Shown here piece by piece: positions 5,840 to 8,583 of a stretch of 8,583 nucleotides of DNA (within the stretch, counting starts at the first letter, position 1; each line of letters opens with the position of its first letter). The notes under the pieces were generated by a model, which saw only the letters and a list, made by a program, of their open reading frames with translations, searched no databases and was not told where the DNA came from. Both the position numbers and the translations under genes were made by a program. The stretch is from UMGS1613 sp045636225 (GTDB lineage Bacteria > Bacillota_I > Bacilli_A > RF39 > UBA660), in contig JAZTXB010000079.1 in assembly GCA_045636225.1 (NCBI GenBank), positions 1 to 8,583 on the forward strand. The letters run 5' to 3'.

Positions 5840-7938
5840 AAAAATTTTTCTAATACTCTACTTAATTCTTTTCTATCTATTGGTTTTGATACATAATCAT
5901 CAAAACCTTCTTTTAAATATTCTTCTTTTCTGCCTTTAATAGCATCTGCAGTAAGTACTACTACTGGAGTATTAAAGTTTTCTATTTCTTTTAGCTTAGA
6001 AAGTGCGGTTATACCATCCATAGCAGGCATCATTTGATCCATTAAAATTAAATCATATATATTATTTTCTTTTATTAAATCAAGAGCCTCTATCGCATTT
6101 TCAAGTAAAGTAAGTTTTACATTATATGGTTCAAGTAATTTACTAGTAACTTTCAAATTTATTTTATTATCATCTACTACTAATATATTTTTTCCTTTTA
6201 AATCGAATATTTCAGCTTGTTTATTCTTTTCAAGTCTTTCTCTTACTTTATTATCTTCAACAATTTTTTGAATAAAAGATAAAGTTACTCTAGTATATTC
6301 TCCTTCTTTACTTTCTATTTCTAATTTACCATCTAACAACTTCATTAAATTTTTTACTGATGAAATACCTTTATTGTCTGAACTATTCATAATATCATTT
6401 AACTTATTCTCTGTCATACCAACCCCAGTATCACTAATTTCAATAATTAAATTAACATTACTATCCTTTTTTTCTCCTCTTGCATGAATATTAATTTCTC
6501 CATCATTTGTAAATTTAATTGAATTATTAACTATAGCTGTTATTGCTTGTGTTATTCGTATATAATCCCCTTTTAATATTACAGGAAGATTACTATCTAA
6601 ATTAATATTTAATTTAACGTTTTCATTATTAATGTAATCTTTAGCACTGTCTTCTATTATCTTAAACATTCTAAATAGATTATATGGTTTTTCTTCTTTT
6701 TCTATTGTTTTCTTTTCTATTTTAGAAGTATCTAAAAGTCCGTCTATTATACTTAAAACTTCATCTGAAGAAGATTTAATAGTTTTTATATCATCTTTTA
6801 CATCATTACTAATTTTTTTAGTAAGTAATGTCTCACTTAACCCCATTATGTTAGTTAGAGGAGTTCTTATATCATGTGATATAGTAGCAATTAAATCTGT
6901 TTTAGATTTATCTGTCATCTTTGCATCATTCAGTGCATTTTGTAAAAGATAATTTTGCTGTCTAATACTTTCTGCATCCTCAGTAACATTTTTAGTTAAA
7001 ATAGATACTTTATTATGATTTTTATTTGATAAAAAGAATATTGTACTTTCTAACCATGGATTATTTTTTACTTCATTACCTATTCTATATCTAAAAGTTA
7101 TAGAATCAAGTTCATATTTGATAAAATGATTCTTTAAATTTTCAATAGATATATTTTCCTTTACTGATTCTATATCTTTTTTATTTATATATTTTTCTAA
7201 AATTTCTTTAAAAAAATCAGTATATTTTCCTCTTCTTTCTTCTCCAAAATATTTATTATCTAATTTAAAATATTTTAAATCGTATGAATTTGTAACTAAA
7301 TCTATATTTAATTCCATATCATATGAAGATGAAGTTATTTGGTTAAGTTTAATCTCACGAGCCCTAATATCAGTTGCTTGAGATACAAGAAGGTGCTGAC
7401 GATCATGTTCTTTTGTTGCATCTACTATTTGTATTACTTGATAACTATCCTTCTTTTCTTTATATGGGAATATCTTTACTTTAATCCACATTTGATGATT
7501 ATACGAAGGATTATCATAAGCAATCATCTGACTTACATATACTTTATTCATATCCCAATTTTTTAATTCTGATTTTATTATTGGTATATTTAAAACTTCA
7601 GTAACCACTTGTTCATCCGTTTTATTACCTTTTTTCAGTCCTAAAATTTCTTCTACATTACTTGATACATAAATAACTTTATTATTACTATCAGTCATTA
7701 TATATATAGTATCTGAACTCTTAACTAAAGAATTAAATAATTTATCTTTAGAACGTGCTTTTTTATTTTTTTCTCTATTTACAAAAAGCGTCATTATATA
7801 TAATCCTGAAACAATTACAAATGCAAAAAACAAATAATTTATAATAGTATTATTATCACTAAGATTTATAACTAAATACATTGCAATAAAAACAAGTATC
7901 ATTAATATAATTAAAACCAAACCTTTTCTATTCTTCAT
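5824..7938 (-). CDS. Membrane-anchored hybrid sensor histidine kinase (PAS - HisKA - HATPase - receiver)
   Basis: This 704-residue protein senses an unknown signal and autophosphorylates. Two membrane helices (about 7-26 and 32-52) joined by a very short outer loop anchor it, so sensing is probably inside the membrane or cytosolic. A PAS domain follows (about 70-178; IYIMTDSNNKVIYVSSN at its start). Next is a second PAS-like region (about 203-320) with SYDMELNIDLVTNSYDLKYF, like regions found in many gut clostridial sensors. The HisKA domain (about 340-412) has the phospho-accepting H355 in ISHDIRTPL. The ATPase domain (about 435-560) has an N-box with N471/N472 and a G1 box DTGVGM (503-508), but a short lid lacking the usual GTGLGL. 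The C-terminal receiver (about 583-704) has D589-D590, phospho-acceptor D634, T663 and K685. No response regulator or HPt protein is nearby. The SD AGGAGG is 5 bases before the ATG. Confidence 0.92.
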   Translation of the reverse strand: MKNRKGLVLIILMILVFIAMYLVINLSDNNTIINYLFFAFVIVSGLYIMTLFVNREKNKKARSKDKLFNSLVKSSDTIYIMTDSNNKVIYVSSNVEEILGLKKGNKTDEQVVTEVLNIPIIKSELKNWDMNKVYVSQMIAYDNPSYNHQMWIKVKIFPYKEKKDSYQVIQIVDATKEHDRQHLLVSQATDIRAREIKLNQITSSSYDMELNIDLVTNSYDLKYFKLDNKYFGEERRGKYTDFFKEILEKYINKKDIESVKENISIENLKNHFIKYELDSITFRYRIGNEVKNNPWLESTIFFLSNKNHNKVSILTKNVTEDAESIRQQNYLLQNALNDAKMTDKSKTDLIATISHDIRTPLTNIMGLSETLLTKKISNDVKDDIKTIKSSSDEVLSIIDGLLDTSKIEKKTIEKEEKPYNLFRMFKIIEDSAKDYINNENVKLNINLDSNLPVILKGDYIRITQAITAIVNNSIKFTNDGEINIHARGEKKDSNVNLIIEISDTGVGMTENKLNDIMNSSDNKGISSVKNLMKLLDGKLEIESKEGEYTRVTLSFIQKIVEDNKVRERLEKNKQAEIFDLKGKNILVVDDNKINLKVTSKLLEPYNVKLTLLENAIEALDLIKENNIYDLILMDQMMPAMDGITALSKLKEIENFNTPVVVLTADAIKGRKEEYLKEGFDDYVSKPIDRKELSRVLEKFLKDHE

Positions 7939-7960
7939 AACTACCTCCTAGTATAAATAT

Positions 7961-7969
7961 ATTATAGCA
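7961..7969 (-). promoter_or_regulatory. Extended -10 promoter of the hybrid kinase gene
   Basis: TGCTATAAT (7969-7961) is a perfect extended -10 (TGnTATAAT) 22 bases upstream of the kinase ATG. The position 17 bases upstream is only a T-run (the tail of the SASP terminator), so there is no real -35. The TG extension would compensate. Transcription would begin near 7954, giving a very short leader. Confidence 0.65.
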
Positions 7970-7980
7970 TATTTTTATAA

Positions 7981-8006
7981 AAGAAAAAAGATATTAGAAT
8001 ATCTTT
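7981..8006 (-). terminator. Intrinsic terminator of the downstream SASP gene
   Basis: AAAGATATT (8006-7998) and AATATCTTT (7995-7987) form a 9-pair AT-rich stem with a two-base loop (8 pairs with a 4-base loop is more realistic), followed by a T-rich tail TTTCTT. It starts one base after the SASP stop codon. The stem is weak in GC but has the standard layout and separates the spore gene from the kinase gene. Confidence 0.65.
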
Positions 8007-8007
8007 C

Positions 8008-8205
8008 TTATTTAGTTCTATTATTTACATTAGCATAATACTGTTTACCTAAATTAACTAATCTTCTAGTCATTTCACCACCAACAGTACCATTTAATCT
8101 ACTTGATGTATCTGCGCCTAATTGAATACCTAATTCACTAGCTATTTCATATTTTAAATTTTCAATAGCTTGTTTTGCACCAGGTACAACTAACTTACTT
8201 TTCAT
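8008..8205 (-). CDS. Alpha/beta-type small acid-soluble spore protein (second of a tandem pair)
   Basis: SASPs coat forespore DNA, switch it to an A-like form and protect it from UV and heat; the GPR protease degrades them at germination. This 65-residue copy has the family blocks VVPGAKQAIE (6-15), KYEIASELG (18-26) with the expected GPR cut between E20 and I21, and the DNA-binding motif NGTVGGEMTRRLV (38-50). I start at the ATG at 8203-8205 rather than the in-frame GTG three codons upstream, because that GTG lies inside the SD GAGGTGA (8211-8217). The C-terminus (QYYANVNNRTK) differs from the neighbour copy. It has its own terminator, and an SD-overlapping hairpin upstream. Expression in the forespore under sigma-G is expected from the family; I could not find a convincing sigma-G site. 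Confidence 0.95.
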   Translation of the reverse strand: MKSKLVVPGAKQAIENLKYEIASELGIQLGADTSSRLNGTVGGEMTRRLVNLGKQYYANVNNRTK

Positions 8206-8207
8206 AT

Positions 8208-8233
8208 ATCTCACCTCATTATTATTGTGAGAT
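8208..8233 (-). promoter_or_regulatory. Hairpin overlapping the SD of the second SASP gene
   Basis: ATCTCAC (8233-8227) and GTGAGAT (8214-8208) form a perfect 7-pair stem with a 12-base loop, ending two bases before the start codon. The SD GAGGTGA (8217-8211) is split between loop and stem, so the hairpin could limit or delay translation. The paralogous SASP gene has an unobstructed AGGAGGTGA and no such structure within the visible bases. Confidence 0.45.
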
Positions 8234-8309
8234 TATTTTTTAATTTAATGAGTGGTAAAAGTTACAAAAATTAATAATTAAAATTTACATATAATAATAA
8301 TGTGGTTAT

Positions 8310-8335
8310 AAAAAAAGATAGCACTATCGCTATCC
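8310..8335 (-). terminator. Intrinsic terminator of the upstream SASP gene
   Basis: GATAGC (8334-8329) and GCTATC (8322-8317) form a 6-pair stem with a 6-base loop, directly followed by seven T (8316-8310). It starts 9 bases after the SASP stop codon. The rest of the gap between the two SASP genes (8234-8309) is AT-rich with no clear promoter that I can defend. Confidence 0.85.
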
Positions 8336-8343
8336 GTTTTTTG

Positions 8344-8550
8344 TTATTTTGCTTGGTAGCTATTTCCACCTAAATTTTGTTCAGCCATACGAACTAATCT
8401 TTTAGTGATTTCTCCTCCAACAGAACCATTAGCTCTTGAAGTAGCATCAGGACCTAAATTAACTCCTAATTCACTAGCTATTTCATATTTCATTTTTTCG
8501 ATTGCTTGTTTAGCTCCAGGTACAACAAAGTTATTTGTTGATTTATTCAT
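8344..8550 (-). CDS. Alpha/beta-type small acid-soluble spore protein (first of a tandem pair)
   Basis: This 68-residue spore DNA-binding protein has all alpha/beta SASP landmarks. VVPGAKQAIEKM lies at 9-20 and KYEIASELGVNLG at 21-33, with the GPR cleavage site expected between E23 and I24. The second conserved block, NGSVGGEITKRLV, lies at 41-53. The sequence is close to the family consensus; the downstream copy is more divergent. The ATG is preceded by a near-ideal SD, AGGAGGTGA, 5-6 bases away. Only 33 bases of upstream sequence are in the window, so the promoter is probably cut off. The gene ends with its own terminator, so the two SASP genes are likely separate transcripts, both expected in the forespore late in sporulation. 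Confidence 0.97.
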   Translation of the reverse strand: MNKSTNNFVVPGAKQAIEKMKYEIASELGVNLGPDATSRANGSVGGEITKRLVRMAEQNLGGNSYQAK

Positions 8551-8583
8551 AATTTCACCTCCTGTACATTTTTAATTTGTGTA

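Noticed and set aside
8206..8214. A GTG start for the second SASP gene, adding three residues.
   Set aside because: The GTG lies inside the SD GAGGTGA that serves the ATG at 8203-8205, and the family N-terminus fits the shorter form.
8234..8309. Possible sigma-G promoter (for example CATTAAA or CACATTA as -10) before the second SASP gene.
   Set aside because: No -35 of the GNATA type at 17-18 bases from any candidate. A sigma-G site is expected from the family but is not convincing by eye.

Overview
The window is very AT-rich (about a quarter G+C by eye) and reads with the standard bacterial code: TGA is a stop, for example at the end of the ABC ATPase. Strong Shine-Dalgarno (SD) sites of the AAGGAGG/AGGTGA type precede most genes. 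Two alpha/beta-type small acid-soluble spore proteins (SASPs) mark the organism as an endospore-forming low-GC Firmicute, most likely a clostridium-like one; I cannot name a species. Every supported gene is on the minus strand, so transcription runs from high to low coordinates.

Layout in transcription order. (1) 8551-8008: two tandem SASP genes, each followed by its own intrinsic terminator. (2) 7938-5824: an orphan membrane-bound hybrid histidine kinase with an extended -10 promoter and a terminator hairpin overlapping its stop codon. (3) 5813-4682: trpS, with its own sigma-A promoter, a short leader that can encode a 12-residue peptide containing a Trp codon, and a terminator directly after the gene. 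(4) 4666-1: a sigma-A promoter and a structured leader of about 145 nt, followed by a tightly packed six-gene operon: ABC ATPase, two ABC-2 permeases, two Nudix hydrolases and helD. The helD gene runs off the left edge.

The six-gene operon joins an ABC-2 exporter of the three-component COG4586/4587/3694 type to two nucleotide-metabolite hydrolases and an RNA polymerase recycling factor. Spacings run from a 4-nt overlap to 8 nt, so co-transcription is likely. A shared role in stress or toxic-compound resistance is possible but is inference only.

The most interesting non-coding content is in two leaders. The trpS leader looks like a ribosome-sensing switch: an SD-preceded mini-ORF with a UGG codon and two mutually exclusive hairpins, one touching each SD. 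The ABC-operon leader contains an intrinsic terminator, an 18-nt inverted repeat (17/18 matching) enclosing it, a possible alternative antiterminator pairing, and a 4-codon ORF with a very strong SD. These look like uncharacterised cis-regulators. No gene-free stretch exceeds 300 bases. I saw no tRNA, rRNA, CRISPR array, insertion sequence or phage gene.
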